DNA from: Flavicella marina
GTDB taxonomy: Bacteria; Bacteroidota; Bacteroidia; Flavobacteriales; Flavobacteriaceae
Assembly: GCF_009193215.1 (NCBI RefSeq)
Contig: NZ_VYVA01000001.1
Span: forward strand, 744,001-808,000
Direction: 5' to 3'
DNA: 64,000 bases
The notes beneath the pieces were generated by a model. It worked only from the letters and a program-made list of their open reading frames with translations. It was not told the DNA's origin and ran no database searches. Below are positions 17,036 through 26,600 of the stretch, one piece after another; position 1 is the first letter of the stretch; each line of letters opens with the position of its first letter. A program made the translations under genes and the position numbers.

Positions 17036-17464
17036 CTAGATTATTTTCTTTAATTGTTTCGTAAATTCATCCAAATCATGACCTTCAACCACAAAGTTGA
17101 CTGCTTTTTTTATGATTCTATCGATTTGATCATGAGAAAACCCTAAACCCACAGAAATCTTTTCTAATAATTTTATTTCCTCTTTTTGAATTGCATTGTC
17201 TGCGACAACCATCGAAATCAAATTATAAAACCTCTCTAATCTAAGGTTAATATTTGCGGGTGGGTTGATCGGAAAAGAATCGGGAGATGCAATTACCTTG
17301 CTATAATCTGCATCAGTAATATGCAACTGTTTTTTCAGTCGATTAATTACTTTTTGCTCATTTTCTGTGATAATCCTATCAGACATTGCCAGTTTAACAA
17401 TATTGGCAAAATGACCTAAATTTCTCTTATGCTGTCCTGTTTTATAAATATCTGCAAATGCCAT
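17036..17464 (-). CDS. TerB family protein
   Basis: 142 residues, all helical, with the TerB-domain pattern: KLAMSDRIITENEQKVINRL (first repeat, near 27) and MVVADNAIQKEEIKLLEKIS (second repeat, near 86). The paired acidic segments are where TerB proteins bind metal ions. There is no other ter gene nearby, so it is one of the stand-alone TerB proteins common in Bacteroidota, and tellurite resistance should not be assumed. Cytoplasmic; role unknown. Confidence 0.8.
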   Translation of the reverse strand: MAFADIYKTGQHKRNLGHFANIVKLAMSDRIITENEQKVINRLKKQLHITDADYSKVIASPDSFPINPPANINLRLERFYNLISMVVADNAIQKEEIKLLEKISVGLGFSHDQIDRIIKKAVNFVVEGHDLDEFTKQLKKII

Positions 17465-17527
17465 AGCTTATAATTTTAACGTTAATCCCTTTTAAAATAC
17501 GAAATTTTTCAAAGAATTTCATTAAAA

Positions 17528-18346
17528 TTATCCTAAAGCTACATCCATACTCATCATAATTATAAATCCTGCAATGAATCCCATGGTAGCAATATCTGTA
17601 TATTTATCTTGTTGTGTTTCTGGAACAACCTCCTCTATCACCACAAAAATCATAGCACCTGCAGCAAATGCCAATGCGTAAGGTAAAATAGGCTGAAAAG
17701 ACAGTACCGCCCAAGCACCTAAAACTCCTGCAACCGGTTCTACTATTGCTGACAACTGACCATACCAAAAACTTTTAAATCTACTAACTCCTTGTCTTCT
17801 CAAAGGCATTGCAACGGCAAACCCTTCAGGAAAATTCTGTAATCCAATACCTATCGCCAAGGCAACAGCACCTCCAATAGTTGCTCCATCAAAACCTGCA
17901 GCAACCCCTCCGAACAACACTCCAACTGCTAAACCTTCAGGAATGTTATGTAAGGTAATTGCCAACACCAATAGTGTTGTTTTATGCCATGGGGTTTTAA
18001 TCCCTTCTGCCTCTTTAAAGTTGATATGAATGTGCGGTAGAACTTTGTCTAAACCAAATAAAAACAAGGCCCCCAATAAAAACCCAATTGCTGCTGGCAT
18101 CACTTTACCAAATCCTTCTCCTGGACTCATATCTATAGCCGGAGCCAATAAACTCCAAAAACTTGCAGCTACCATAACTCCTCCTGTAAATCCTAGCATT
18201 CCATCTAACACCGCTCGGTTCATCGACTTAAAAAAGAACACCAATGAAGCTCCCAAACCAGTTAAAGCCCAAGTAAACAATGTTGCGTATAAGGCTGCTA
18301 ACACCGGATCTATTTTTTCAAAATATGTAATTATTTGATCAATCAT
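17528..18346 (-). CDS. ZIP family divalent metal transporter
   Basis: 272 residues, about eight membrane helices. The ZIP signature helices carry the metal-path residues: TLHNIPEGLAVGVLFGG near 133 (His, Asn, Glu) and GIGLQNFPEGFAVAMPLRRQ near 165. It resembles ZupT/GufA-type importers of Zn, Mn or Fe. Its ATG overlaps the stop of the DtxR-family gene by four bases, so the two are translationally coupled. With a metal-responsive repressor and a divergent TonB receptor next door, manganese or iron is the likeliest cargo (inference). Confidence 0.92.
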   Translation of the reverse strand: MIDQIITYFEKIDPVLAALYATLFTWALTGLGASLVFFFKSMNRAVLDGMLGFTGGVMVAASFWSLLAPAIDMSPGEGFGKVMPAAIGFLLGALFLFGLDKVLPHIHINFKEAEGIKTPWHKTTLLVLAITLHNIPEGLAVGVLFGGVAAGFDGATIGGAVALAIGIGLQNFPEGFAVAMPLRRQGVSRFKSFWYGQLSAIVEPVAGVLGAWAVLSFQPILPYALAFAAGAMIFVVIEEVVPETQQDKYTDIATMGFIAGFIIMMSMDVALG

Positions 18347-19014
18347 TTTCCTAATTTTTTAACAAATAAGTTTTTTGTTATCTGTTGTGATATTGAAATT
18401 TTTCTATCTGCTATTTGAATTTGCATTGAATTATCAAACTCTTCCTTTTCTAAAACAATAATCTCACTGCCTAATTTAATCTCATGTCCATCTAAATACT
18501 TTAAAAAAGAAGGCGATGAATCTTTTACACCAAGAACGACACATGTTTCGTTTTTATGCAGTGATGCAAGCATCACATCAATATGATGATCAATGTTTCC
18601 ATCTGCATCAGGTATCGGATCACCATGAGGGTCGTGAGTAGGGAATTCTAAAAATCGATCTAACTCATTTGTTAATTTTATCGATTTCACATGTTCTAAT
18701 TGTTCCGCAACCTCGTGTACCTCATCCCAATTAAAATCTAAATGTTTTACCAAAAACACCTCCCACAAACGATGTTTTCTAATAATCTTAACTGCACGCT
18801 TTTTACCTTCTTCAGTCAACGAAACTCCTTGATACTTTTTATAATCGATCAGTTTCTTTTCTGATAATTTTTTTACCATATCAGTAACTGAGGAAGCTTT
18901 AGTATCTAGTTTTTCTGCAATAGCATTTGTACTTACAGATTTCGACCTCGAAAGTGACAAACTAAAAATAGCTTTTAAGTAATTTTCTTCTGTTTGTGAT
19001 AATTCTAAATTCAT
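18343..19014 (-). CDS. DtxR/MntR family metal-dependent repressor
   Basis: 223 residues from the ATG at 19014. It has an N-terminal winged helix (TEENYLKAIFSLSLS; SVTDMVKKLSEKKLIDY), a dimerisation and metal domain with RKHRLWEVFLV and EVHEVAEQLEHVKS (matching MntR His77, Glu99, Glu102 and His103), and a C-terminal SH3-like FeoA domain. The residue that aligns with DtxR Met10/MntR Asp8 looks like Asn11, so iron versus manganese selectivity is not settled. It overlaps the ZIP gene and is divergent from a TonB receptor; the palindrome at 19049-19084 is its probable operator. Confidence 0.92.
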   Translation of the reverse strand: MNLELSQTEENYLKAIFSLSLSRSKSVSTNAIAEKLDTKASSVTDMVKKLSEKKLIDYKKYQGVSLTEEGKKRAVKIIRKHRLWEVFLVKHLDFNWDEVHEVAEQLEHVKSIKLTNELDRFLEFPTHDPHGDPIPDADGNIDHHIDVMLASLHKNETCVVLGVKDSSPSFLKYLDGHEIKLGSEIIVLEKEEFDNSMQIQIADRKISISQQITKNLFVKKLGK

Positions 19015-19020
19015 GATGCG

Positions 19021-19028
19021 CAAAGATA
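19021..19028 (-). promoter_or_regulatory. -7 box for the DtxR-family gene (possible leaderless mRNA)
   Basis: TATCTTTG on the minus strand ends 6 bases before the ATG at 19014, so transcription would begin at or next to the start codon. The box fits TAnnTTTG; no -33 element is clear. Confidence 0.4.
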
Positions 19029-19048
19029 TAGATTTGTTTACATATCTG

Positions 19049-19084
19049 AAAACTAATTTTTAGACATATCTAAAAATTAGTTTT
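19049..19084. promoter_or_regulatory. 36-base palindromic operator in the DtxR/TonB-receptor intergenic region
   Basis: AAAACTAATTTTTAGA (19049-19064), spacer CATA, TCTAAAAATTAGTTTT (19069-19084): 16-base perfect arms. It lies between the divergent repressor and TonB-receptor genes. Its right end touches the receptor's -7 box and it covers the -33 region, so a bound repressor would block that promoter. Assignment to the adjacent DtxR-family protein is inference from position. Confidence 0.75.
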
Positions 19085-19091
19085 ATATTTG
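19084..19091 (+). promoter_or_regulatory. -7 box for the TonB-dependent receptor
   Basis: TATATTTG matches TAnnTTTG, directly next to the palindrome and 53 bases before the preferred ATG at 19145. Confidence 0.55.
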
Positions 19092-19144
19092 CAAAAATAT
19101 TATTTCAAGCACTCTAGTGATTGAAACAAATCAATAAAAACACA

Positions 19145-21460
19145 ATGAAAAAAAGTATTTTCATCTTATTTATATTTACCTCGATCATTACCAAAGCCCA
19201 AACCGGAACTATTTTAGGTAAAATCACCGCAAAAGACACTCCTGTCTCTGCAAATATTATTATCAAAGACTCCGAAATTGGTACAACATCGAGTTTTGAA
19301 GGAGACTACAACTTGGTTGTACCCACAAAAGAACAAACTCTTGTGGTAAGTGCAGTGGGCTACAAAACCAAAGAAATAAAAATAAACCTTTCTCAGAATC
19401 AATCTAAACGGTTAAACATTGAACTTAAAGAAGACATTTTAGGCTTAGATCAAGTGGTTGTAACTGCGACAAGAGGATATCTAAACAGAAAAAAAGCTCC
19501 AGTTATTGTTACGGTAACCGATGCCAAAACCCTTCAAGCTACTCAATCTATTAGTTTATCAGAAGGGTTGAATTATCAACCCGGACTTCGCATGGAAACA
19601 AATTGTCAAAATTGCGGTACTGCCGAAGTAAAAATGAATGGTCTAAACGGATCATATACTCAAATATTAATTGACAGTCGACCTGTATTTAGCTCTTTGA
19701 ACAGTGTATATGGTTTAGATCAAATACCTGCCAACATCATCGAACAAATTGAAGTAGTTAGAGGAGGTGGTTCTGCTTTATATGGTTCGAACGCGATCGC
19801 AGGAACTATTAACATCATTACCAAAGACCCTAGTCAAAATAAATTTTCTATAGGCACAAACTTGGCGCTTATCGATGGAAGAGCACAAGACAAATCTCTT
19901 TTGTTTAATGGGACAATTGTTACGGATGATTACAAATCAGGAATTGCTCTTTTCGGAATGAAACGTAAAAGAGATGCTTATGATGCTGATTTAGATGGAT
20001 ACACAGAAATTACAAAACTAGAAAACACTTCTTTTGGTTTTAAAGGATTCAACCGACCAGCGGAAAGACAAAAAATAATGGCAGAATTTAATGCAATCAA
20101 TGAATTTCGCCGAGGTGGTAACAAATTAAACGAACTCCCATTTTTAAGTGATGTAACTGAAGAAATTACTTCTACCGTTGTAGGCGGAGGAGTTACATAC
20201 GATTATCAAAGCAGAAACCTTCGAGACAATTATTCTGTTTACGCATCTACATCCCTTTCTAAAAACAACAACTTTTATGGCGGATTGTTCACAGCACCTC
20301 CCACTGACGAAAATATTGTAGGAAGCATCGAAGGCTTCGGAAAATCGAAAGACAATACTATCGTAACTGGTGCGCAATACACACATCGTTTCAAACAGTT
20401 CTTAAACAACAAAGGAACGTTTACCGGTGGAATTGAATACAAATACAACGATATTGACGACAGAAAAGAAAACCCAGATTACGAGCCCATCAAACAAGTC
20501 ACTCGTCTCTATGGAGTTTACGGTCAGCAAGAATGGGTTGTGAATAATAAGCTAAGAGTTTTGGCTGGTTTGAGAGCCGATATGCATAACCTCGCAGAAG
20601 AAAAAGTAGTGCTAAATCCAAGAGCAAACATTCTATATAGTATCAACAAAAATTTACGTTGGAGAACGAGTTATGCAAAAGGGTTTAGAGCACCTCAAAT
20701 CTATGGAGAAGATGTTCATGCTGCTTTAGCTGCTGGTGAAATCAGTAGAATTAGAAATTCTGATGATTTAAAATCTGAAACCTCGCATAGTTTTTTAACC
20801 TCTTTAGACTGGTCGAAAGAACTAAACAACGGTGATTTCTCATTGGTTACAGAATTGTTTTTTACACAATTAAACGATGCCTTTGCTTTAGAACAAGGAA
20901 CCGAAACAGCACCCGGATCAGGAATTTTCGAATGGATTCGAGTGAACTCAACCGGTGCTAAAGTATACGGTATAAACCTTGAACTTAAATATGCTCCGAA
21001 CGAATTCTGGCTACTACAAGCTGGAGGTACCTTGCAACGTTCTTACTACAACGAAAAAATTGAATGGTCTGAAGACGAACCTGACCAGGCTACAAGAGAA
21101 TTCAATAAAACCCCTCGCGCATATGGGAATTTCATTATCACATACGCACCATCAAAAAAATTCCAAAACAATTTATCTGCAGTCTACACTGGTTCGATGT
21201 ATGTACAACATTTAGCAGGATACATTCCAAACGACAAGCTTGAAAAGTCTCCTAGTTTTTTTGAATTAAATTGGAAAAGCGCTTATCAATTTCACTTAGA
21301 TGATCACGACCATACCTTTTTAGAAATATCTGGAGGAGTTCAAAATATTTTCAACTCATATCAAAATGATTTCGACCAAGGTGCATTTAGAGATGTCACC
21401 TATGTATATGGACCCCAAAAACCAAGAACCTTATTTATCGGAATTAAATTTGGAGCCTAA
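19145..21460 (+). CDS. TonB-dependent receptor, probably metal or metallophore uptake
   Basis: 771 residues from the ATG at 19145 (a TTG frame from 19121 would extend the signal peptide needlessly). Order: signal peptide ending TKAQ, a carboxypeptidase-like domain (about 20-95), the TonB-box region DQVVVTATRGY, a plug with ETNCQNCGTAEVKMNGLNG and GGGSALYGSNAIAGTINI, then a 22-strand-type barrel ending FIGIKFGA. The CxxCG pair in the plug is a recurring feature of one Bacteroidota receptor group and could bind metal or form a disulfide. HLDDHDHTF near the C-terminus is also a possible metal site. Control by the adjacent repressor suggests iron, manganese or a chelate as substrate; the exact ligand is unknown. 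Confidence 0.92.
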   Translation: MKKSIFILFIFTSIITKAQTGTILGKITAKDTPVSANIIIKDSEIGTTSSFEGDYNLVVPTKEQTLVVSAVGYKTKEIKINLSQNQSKRLNIELKEDILGLDQVVVTATRGYLNRKKAPVIVTVTDAKTLQATQSISLSEGLNYQPGLRMETNCQNCGTAEVKMNGLNGSYTQILIDSRPVFSSLNSVYGLDQIPANIIEQIEVVRGGGSALYGSNAIAGTINIITKDPSQNKFSIGTNLALIDGRAQDKSLLFNGTIVTDDYKSGIALFGMKRKRDAYDADLDGYTEITKLENTSFGFKGFNRPAERQKIMAEFNAINEFRRGGNKLNELPFLSDVTEEITSTVVGGGVTYDYQSRNLRDNYSVYASTSLSKNNNFYGGLFTAPPTDENIVGSIEGFGKSKDNTIVTGAQYTHRFKQFLNNKGTFTGGIEYKYNDIDDRKENPDYEPIKQVTRLYGVYGQQEWVVNNKLRVLAGLRADMHNLAEEKVVLNPRANILYSINKNLRWRTSYAKGFRAPQIYGEDVHAALAAGEISRIRNSDDLKSETSHSFLTSLDWSKELNNGDFSLVTELFFTQLNDAFALEQGTETAPGSGIFEWIRVNSTGAKVYGINLELKYAPNEFWLLQAGGTLQRSYYNEKIEWSEDEPDQATREFNKTPRAYGNFIITYAPSKKFQNNLSAVYTGSMYVQHLAGYIPNDKLEKSPSFFELNWKSAYQFHLDDHDHTFLEISGGVQNIFNSYQNDFDQGAFRDVTYVYGPQKPRTLFIGIKFGA

Positions 21461-21496
21461 AAAAAAGAGCAATTGAAAATCAATTGCTCTTTTTTT
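21460..21496. terminator. Bidirectional terminator
   Basis: AAAAAAGAGCAATTG (21461-21475) and CAATTGCTCTTTTTT (21481-21495) form a stem with A/T tails on both sides, between two convergent genes. It overlaps both stop codons. Confidence 0.85.
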
Positions 21497-22097
21497 AATT
21501 CGTTGTAAATCCATACCCGGTTCTTCTTTTATTTCGTTTTCCGGTACTTTCACCAAAAGTGACCACTAAACTTCCAGAGACTTGCGTATGCCCTGCAAAA
21601 TTTTGTTCGTATTTCTCAGATACAAAACGATGCACAATTTGGCCGTTCAAACCAACTCTAGGAAAAAGCCAATAGGTTAATCCCACTCCGGCATTAAAAG
21701 AAATAGCACGGCTGTATTTATCTTTTACCAACAAACCAACACCGGTAATTATTTGAGGTACCCATTTTTCTTCACTTAATCCAAAGTCATACTTCCCGAA
21801 AAAATCCATGATAGTTACATCATATTGGTTCGTATAGAAGTTATTTATTTTAGGAATTCCGGTAAATGTAATTCCTGCTCCAACTGTAAATCCGTTGTCT
21901 ATATAATACAACAAACTTAAATTAGGAATTTGAAAATTAACTCCTTCTCCATCGAAACCAGGGGTCTCAGAAAAATTAATAAAACTCCCTCCCATCGTAG
22001 CTGCCCACTTTATCGAACTATCTTGTGCTTTCACAGTTGTAACAACTGCTAAAAACGCAATTAACAATAAAGTCTTAATATCATATAGTTTATTCAT
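21495..22097 (-). CDS. Outer-membrane beta-barrel protein
   Basis: 200 residues from the ATG at 22097. A Sec signal peptide ends TTVKAQ, then barrel-like strands follow: KWAATMGGSFINF, GFTVGAGITFTGIP, GVGLTYWLFPRVGLNGQIVH and VSGSLVVTFGE. The C-terminus continues past the last strand with a basic tail (RNKRRTGYGFTTN). A frame open to 22139 adds 14 residues before the signal and is less likely. It resembles the small barrel proteins at 13022 and 3615 only in general type. Function unknown. Confidence 0.72.
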   Translation of the reverse strand: MNKLYDIKTLLLIAFLAVVTTVKAQDSSIKWAATMGGSFINFSETPGFDGEGVNFQIPNLSLLYYIDNGFTVGAGITFTGIPKINNFYTNQYDVTIMDFFGKYDFGLSEEKWVPQIITGVGLLVKDKYSRAISFNAGVGLTYWLFPRVGLNGQIVHRFVSEKYEQNFAGHTQVSGSLVVTFGESTGKRNKRRTGYGFTTN

Positions 22098-22207
22098 CTT
22101 CCCAATCGAGTTATCGTATTTCTTTAATCTCATATTCAAACAAAATCAAAAGCAAACGCAAGTTATCATTTATTCGAAAACGCGCCACAAATCTATCTAT
22201 AAAAATT

Positions 22208-22215
22208 TATCTTTG
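22208..22215 (+). promoter_or_regulatory. -7 box for mfd
   Basis: TATCTTTG lies 17 bases before the TTG start of mfd, leaving a leader of about 10 bases. It supports the TTG start, since an in-frame TAA lies just upstream. Confidence 0.5.
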
Positions 22216-22232
22216 ACAAAATTTTTTTCCTT

Positions 22233-25200
22233 TTGAGCAAACTTCAGATTACCAATTTAATTTCTGAGTCAAATCAGACAAAAAAGATTGCAAATTCGCT
22301 ATCTCACGAGAAAAGTCATATCCAAATTTCAAATCTCGTAGGGTCTTCTTTAGCCATTACCATCGCAGAAATATTCAAAAAAACTGACAAACCTTTTTTA
22401 GTTGTTTGTAACAACAAAGAAGAGGCTGCCTACTTCTTAAATGATATTGAGCAAATACTTGGAAACAAAAACGTATTGTTCTATCCTGGTTCCTATAGAA
22501 GACCTTATCAGATAGAAGAAACGGATAATGCGAATGTTTTATTGCGTGCTGAAGTTTTAAATAGAATAAATTCTCAAAAAAAACCTGCGCTGCTTGTTTC
22601 TTACCCTACTGCATTATTTGAAAAAGTAGTTACCAAAAAAGAATTAGAAAAAAACACGCTTAAAATAAAATTAGAAGATCAAATCTCTTTAGAATTTGTA
22701 AATGAAGTATTGTTTGAATACGAATTCAATCGCGTTGATTTTGTTTCAGAACCTGGAGAATTTGCAGTTAGAGGCGGACTGATTGATGTTTTTTCTTTTT
22801 CGCACGACGAACCATATAGAATCGAGTTTTTTGGCGATGAAGTAGACAGTATTCGTACTTTTGATATTGAGTCACAGCTTTCAACAGGCTCTTTGAAAAG
22901 AGTAAACATAATGCCTAATGTTGAAAATAAACTCCTTCAAGAAAATCGAGAAAGTTTTTTAAGCTACCTGGCATCAGAAACTGTAGTCTTCACCAAAAAC
23001 ACCGAAATATTATTTGACAAGCTCAACACCCTCTTCTCAAAATCTGAAAAAGCATTTGAAAAATTAAACGCTACGATTTCTCAGGTTGCACCAAACGAGC
23101 TTTTTGTTAATGGCGACGACATAAAAAACGAATTACGAAATTTCTCAAGAGTTTCGATAAGTGCTGTTGGTAAAAACTCTGAAGAAAATTTTTTATTCAA
23201 CACAAAACCTCAACCTTCTTTCAACAAGCAATTTAATCTGTTAGTTGACGATTTAAACGAAAACACCAAAAACGGCATCACGAATTATTTGTGCTGCATG
23301 AATGAAAAACAGACACAACGTTTTCACGATATTCTATCATCTTTTACCGAAGAAGACTCTCAAGAAGAAATAAAATACAAAGCGATTGTTTTTCCATTGC
23401 ATGAAGGTTTTATTGATTTAGACAATAATATTGCTTGTTATAGCGACCATCAAATTTTTGAACGTTATCACAAATTCAATTTAAAAAACAACACCTCTAA
23501 AAAGCAATCAATCACTTTAAAAGAATTGACAAATCTTGAAGTTGGTGATTATGTAACTCATATGGACCACGGTGTTGGTAAATTCGGAGGTTTGCAAAAA
23601 ATCGATGTTGAAGGTAGCAAACAAGAAGCCATCAAATTGGTCTATGGAGATCGAGATATTTTATACATAAGCATCCATTCACTTCATAAAATTTCGAAAT
23701 TTAATGGAAAAGACGGCACACCGCCTAAAATATACAAATTAGGTTCTGGTGCTTGGAAAAAAATCAAGCAAAAAACCAAAACAAGAGTTAAAGAAATTGC
23801 CTTTAACTTGATAAAACTATACGCCAAAAGAAAGCTCGAAAAAGGATTTCAATACGGACCTGATACCTACTTGCAACACGAACTTGAAGCTAGTTTTATG
23901 TATGAAGATACCCCTGATCAATTTACCGCTACCCAGGATGTAAAAAAAGACATGGAAAACGAGCAGCCAATGGACCGTTTGGTCTGTGGTGATGTAGGTT
24001 TCGGGAAAACTGAAGTTGCCATCAGAGCTGCATTTAAAGCCGCAGACAATGGCAAGCAAGTTGCAATACTTGTACCTACGACTATTCTGGCTTTTCAGCA
24101 TTTCAAAACTTTTTCTGAACGACTGAAAGACTTTCCGATTACTGTGGATTATTTGAATCGTTTTCGAACTGCCAAACAACGAACTCAGGTAATTAAAGAG
24201 CTAAAAGAAGGAAAAATCGATATTTTGGTAGGTACTCACCAACTGGTGAGTAAAAAAGTAGAATTTAAAGATTTAGGGCTGCTAATTATCGATGAAGAAC
24301 AAAAATTTGGAGTTGGCGTAAAAGACAAATTAAAAACTATCAAAGAAAATGTTGATACACTTACATTAACTGCAACTCCTATTCCTAGAACCTTACAATT
24401 CTCGTTGATGGCAGCACGTGATTTATCGGTTATCACGACACCTCCACCGAATAGACACCCAATAGAGACCAATGTAATTCGTTTTAACGAAGAAGCCTTG
24501 AGAGATGCGATTTCATATGAAATATCTAGAGGAGGTCAAGTGTATTTTGTGCACAATCGCGTAGACAACATCAAAGAAGTTGCAGGTATGATTCAACGTC
24601 TTTTACCTGATGCAAAAATTGGAATCGGTCATGGACAAATGGATGGTAAAAAACTAGAAGAATTAATGCTTTCCTTTATGCGAGGTGATTTCGACATTCT
24701 GGTTGCAACGACTATTATTGAAAGTGGTTTGGATGTACCTAATGCGAATACCATCTTTATCAACAATGCAAATAATTTCGGATTGTCTGATTTACATCAA
24801 ATGAGAGGTCGTGTTGGGCGCTCTAATAAAAAAGCTTTTTGTTATTTTATTACTCCTCCATACCACATGATGACTGATGAAGCCAGAAAACGTATTGAAG
24901 CACTCGAATTATTTTCTGATTTGGGAAGCGGAATCAATATCGCAATGAAAGATTTAGAAATTCGTGGTGCGGGTGATTTATTAGGTGGTGAACAAAGTGG
25001 ATTTATCAATGATATCGGATTTGACACTTATCAAAAAATCTTGAAAGAAGCTATTACTGAACTAAAAGAAAACGAATTCAAAGAGCTATATCCTACTGAC
25101 AACAACACTCCTAAAGAATATGTAAAAGACATTCAAATCGATACGGATTTTGAAATTTTATTTCCTGATGATTATATCAATATCGTTTCAGAACGTCTAT

Positions 25201-25580
25201 TACTGTATAAAGAACTTGGAGAACTAGAAACTGAAAACTCTTTGAAAGAGTTCGAAAAAAAATTAATCGATCGTTTCGGAGAAATCCCAAGTCAAGTTGA
25301 AGACCTACTAGATAGCGTTCGTATCAAATGGTTGGCTAAACAATTCGGAATCGAAAAACTAATATTGAAAAAGAAACGTATGGTAGGATATTTCTTATCA
25401 GATCAACAAAGCGATTTCTATAACACGCCAGCATTTACAGATGTTTTGAAGTTTGTTCAAAAGAACTCAAAAATGTGTATCATGAAAGAAAAAGAAACTA
25501 AAAACGGATTGCGTTTATTAATAACTTTTATCAAAATTGATTCGGTGAAAAAAGCCTTGACAACTCTCGAATCTATCTAA
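22233..25580 (+). CDS. mfd: Transcription-repair coupling factor
   Basis: 1115 residues. Mfd removes stalled RNA polymerase and recruits UvrAB to lesions. Visible domains are a UvrB-like N-terminal region with YPGSYRRPYQIEETDN near 85 and EPGEFAVRGGLIDVF near 172; the RNA-polymerase-interacting domain with VGDYVTHMDHGVGKF near 440; the translocase with Walker A CGDVGFGKTEVAIRA near 585; the DEEQ box LLIIDEEQKFGV; TATPIPRTLQ; and MRGRVGRSNKKAFCYF. A C-terminal TRCF domain ends it. The start is TTG because an in-frame TAA lies upstream and no ATG is near. EamA follows after two bases. Confidence 0.96.
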   Translation: MSKLQITNLISESNQTKKIANSLSHEKSHIQISNLVGSSLAITIAEIFKKTDKPFLVVCNNKEEAAYFLNDIEQILGNKNVLFYPGSYRRPYQIEETDNANVLLRAEVLNRINSQKKPALLVSYPTALFEKVVTKKELEKNTLKIKLEDQISLEFVNEVLFEYEFNRVDFVSEPGEFAVRGGLIDVFSFSHDEPYRIEFFGDEVDSIRTFDIESQLSTGSLKRVNIMPNVENKLLQENRESFLSYLASETVVFTKNTEILFDKLNTLFSKSEKAFEKLNATISQVAPNELFVNGDDIKNELRNFSRVSISAVGKNSEENFLFNTKPQPSFNKQFNLLVDDLNENTKNGITNYLCCMNEKQTQRFHDILSSFTEEDSQEEIKYKAIVFPLHEGFIDLDNNIACYSDHQIFERYHKFNLKNNTSKKQSITLKELTNLEVGDYVTHMDHGVGKFGGLQKIDVEGSKQEAIKLVYGDRDILYISIHSLHKISKFNGKDGTPPKIYKLGSGAWKKIKQKTKTRVKEIAFNLIKLYAKRKLEKGFQYGPDTYLQHELEASFMYEDTPDQFTATQDVKKDMENEQPMDRLVCGDVGFGKTEVAIRAAFKAADNGKQVAILVPTTILAFQHFKTFSERLKDFPITVDYLNRFRTAKQRTQVIKELKEGKIDILVGTHQLVSKKVEFKDLGLLIIDEEQKFGVGVKDKLKTIKENVDTLTLTATPIPRTLQFSLMAARDLSVITTPPPNRHPIETNVIRFNEEALRDAISYEISRGGQVYFVHNRVDNIKEVAGMIQRLLPDAKIGIGHGQMDGKKLEELMLSFMRGDFDILVATTIIESGLDVPNANTIFINNANNFGLSDLHQMRGRVGRSNKKAFCYFITPPYHMMTDEARKRIEALELFSDLGSGINIAMKDLEIRGAGDLLGGEQSGFINDIGFDTYQKILKEAITELKENEFKELYPTDNNTPKEYVKDIQIDTDFEILFPDDYINIVSERLLLYKELGELETENSLKEFEKKLIDRFGEIPSQVEDLLDSVRIKWLAKQFGIEKLILKKKRMVGYFLSDQQSDFYNTPAFTDVLKFVQKNSKMCIMKEKETKNGLRLLITFIKIDSVKKALTTLESI

Positions 25581-25582
25581 AA

Positions 25583-26443
25583 ATGAAAAACACACAACTC
25601 AAAAACATATTTGAATTAAACTTTTCAATACTTCTTATCAGTAGTGCCGCTGTTCTAGTGCGATTCATTCCATTATCGCCTAGTTTATTAGCCTTTTGGC
25701 GAGGTGCAATTGCTTTTGTTGTTTTGGGGTTATACCTACTTTATCAAAAAAAATCTTTTAAAATTACAGATAAAAAAGCGAGACTTCGATTACTAACATC
25801 TTCAGCCTTATTTGCATTGCATTGGGTTACCTATTTTTATGCGCTACAGGTCTCATCTGTTGCTATTGGTATGTTATCACTTTACACATTCCCAGTAATT
25901 ACTGCATTTATTGAACCTTTTTATTTTAAGACAAATTTCAACAAAAGACATTTAGCCTTAGCTGCTTTAGTCCTTGTAGGACTTTATATCATGAGTCCAG
26001 AAATAAATTTTTCAAACAATGATACTAAAGGAATAATATCAGGAGTTTTTTCTGCCGTTTTTTTTGCCATGAGAAACTTAACCATGAAATCGAACTCATC
26101 TAGATATGATAGTTCTTTGCTTATGTTCTATCAGTTTTTATTTATGTGGATCGTATTCATACCGTTTATTTTTATTGACGACACAAGTGAAACATCTAAC
26201 TTCTTACCTTACCTTCTAGGCTTGGGTATTTTTACGACTGCAATAGGTCATACCATTTTTGTAAAGAGCTTAAAAAACTTTGCCGTTTCAACTGCAAGTA
26301 TCATTGCGAGCTCTCAACCTGTATTCGGAATAATACTTGCCATGATTTTTCTAAATGAAATTCCGAATATCAACACTTTAATAGGTGGAGCCTTGATTTT
26401 ATCAACGGTATTTATAGAAAGCTACCTAAATCAAAAATCATAA
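25583..26443 (+). CDS. EamA/DMT superfamily transporter
   Basis: 286 residues with ten membrane helices in two EamA repeats (about 10-135 and 150-282). Typical features are SSAAVLVRFIPLSPSLLAFWRG near 20, ALHWVTYFYALQVSSVAIGMLS near 75 and SIIASSQPVFGIILAMIFLNE near 240. It is an inner-membrane metabolite exporter or importer of unknown substrate. It begins two bases after the mfd stop, so it is almost certainly cotranscribed with it. Confidence 0.9.
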   Translation: MKNTQLKNIFELNFSILLISSAAVLVRFIPLSPSLLAFWRGAIAFVVLGLYLLYQKKSFKITDKKARLRLLTSSALFALHWVTYFYALQVSSVAIGMLSLYTFPVITAFIEPFYFKTNFNKRHLALAALVLVGLYIMSPEINFSNNDTKGIISGVFSAVFFAMRNLTMKSNSSRYDSSLLMFYQFLFMWIVFIPFIFIDDTSETSNFLPYLLGLGIFTTAIGHTIFVKSLKNFAVSTASIIASSQPVFGIILAMIFLNEIPNINTLIGGALILSTVFIESYLNQKS

Positions 26444-26600
26444 CCACGAAAAATTTTACAAAGAAAATTACGCTAAGTGATGTATTATGTACTATCAGAA
26501 ACATAGTAGGTACAAATTGTAGATAATTTAGTAGCTTTACACAAACAAACAATAAGCGTACTTATTACAATTAAACAAAGAACTATATAAACGAAGAAAA

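Noticed and set aside
17036-17464. Tellurite resistance
   Set aside because: The TerB-family protein stands alone with no terA, terC, terD or terZ, so a tellurite phenotype is not supported.
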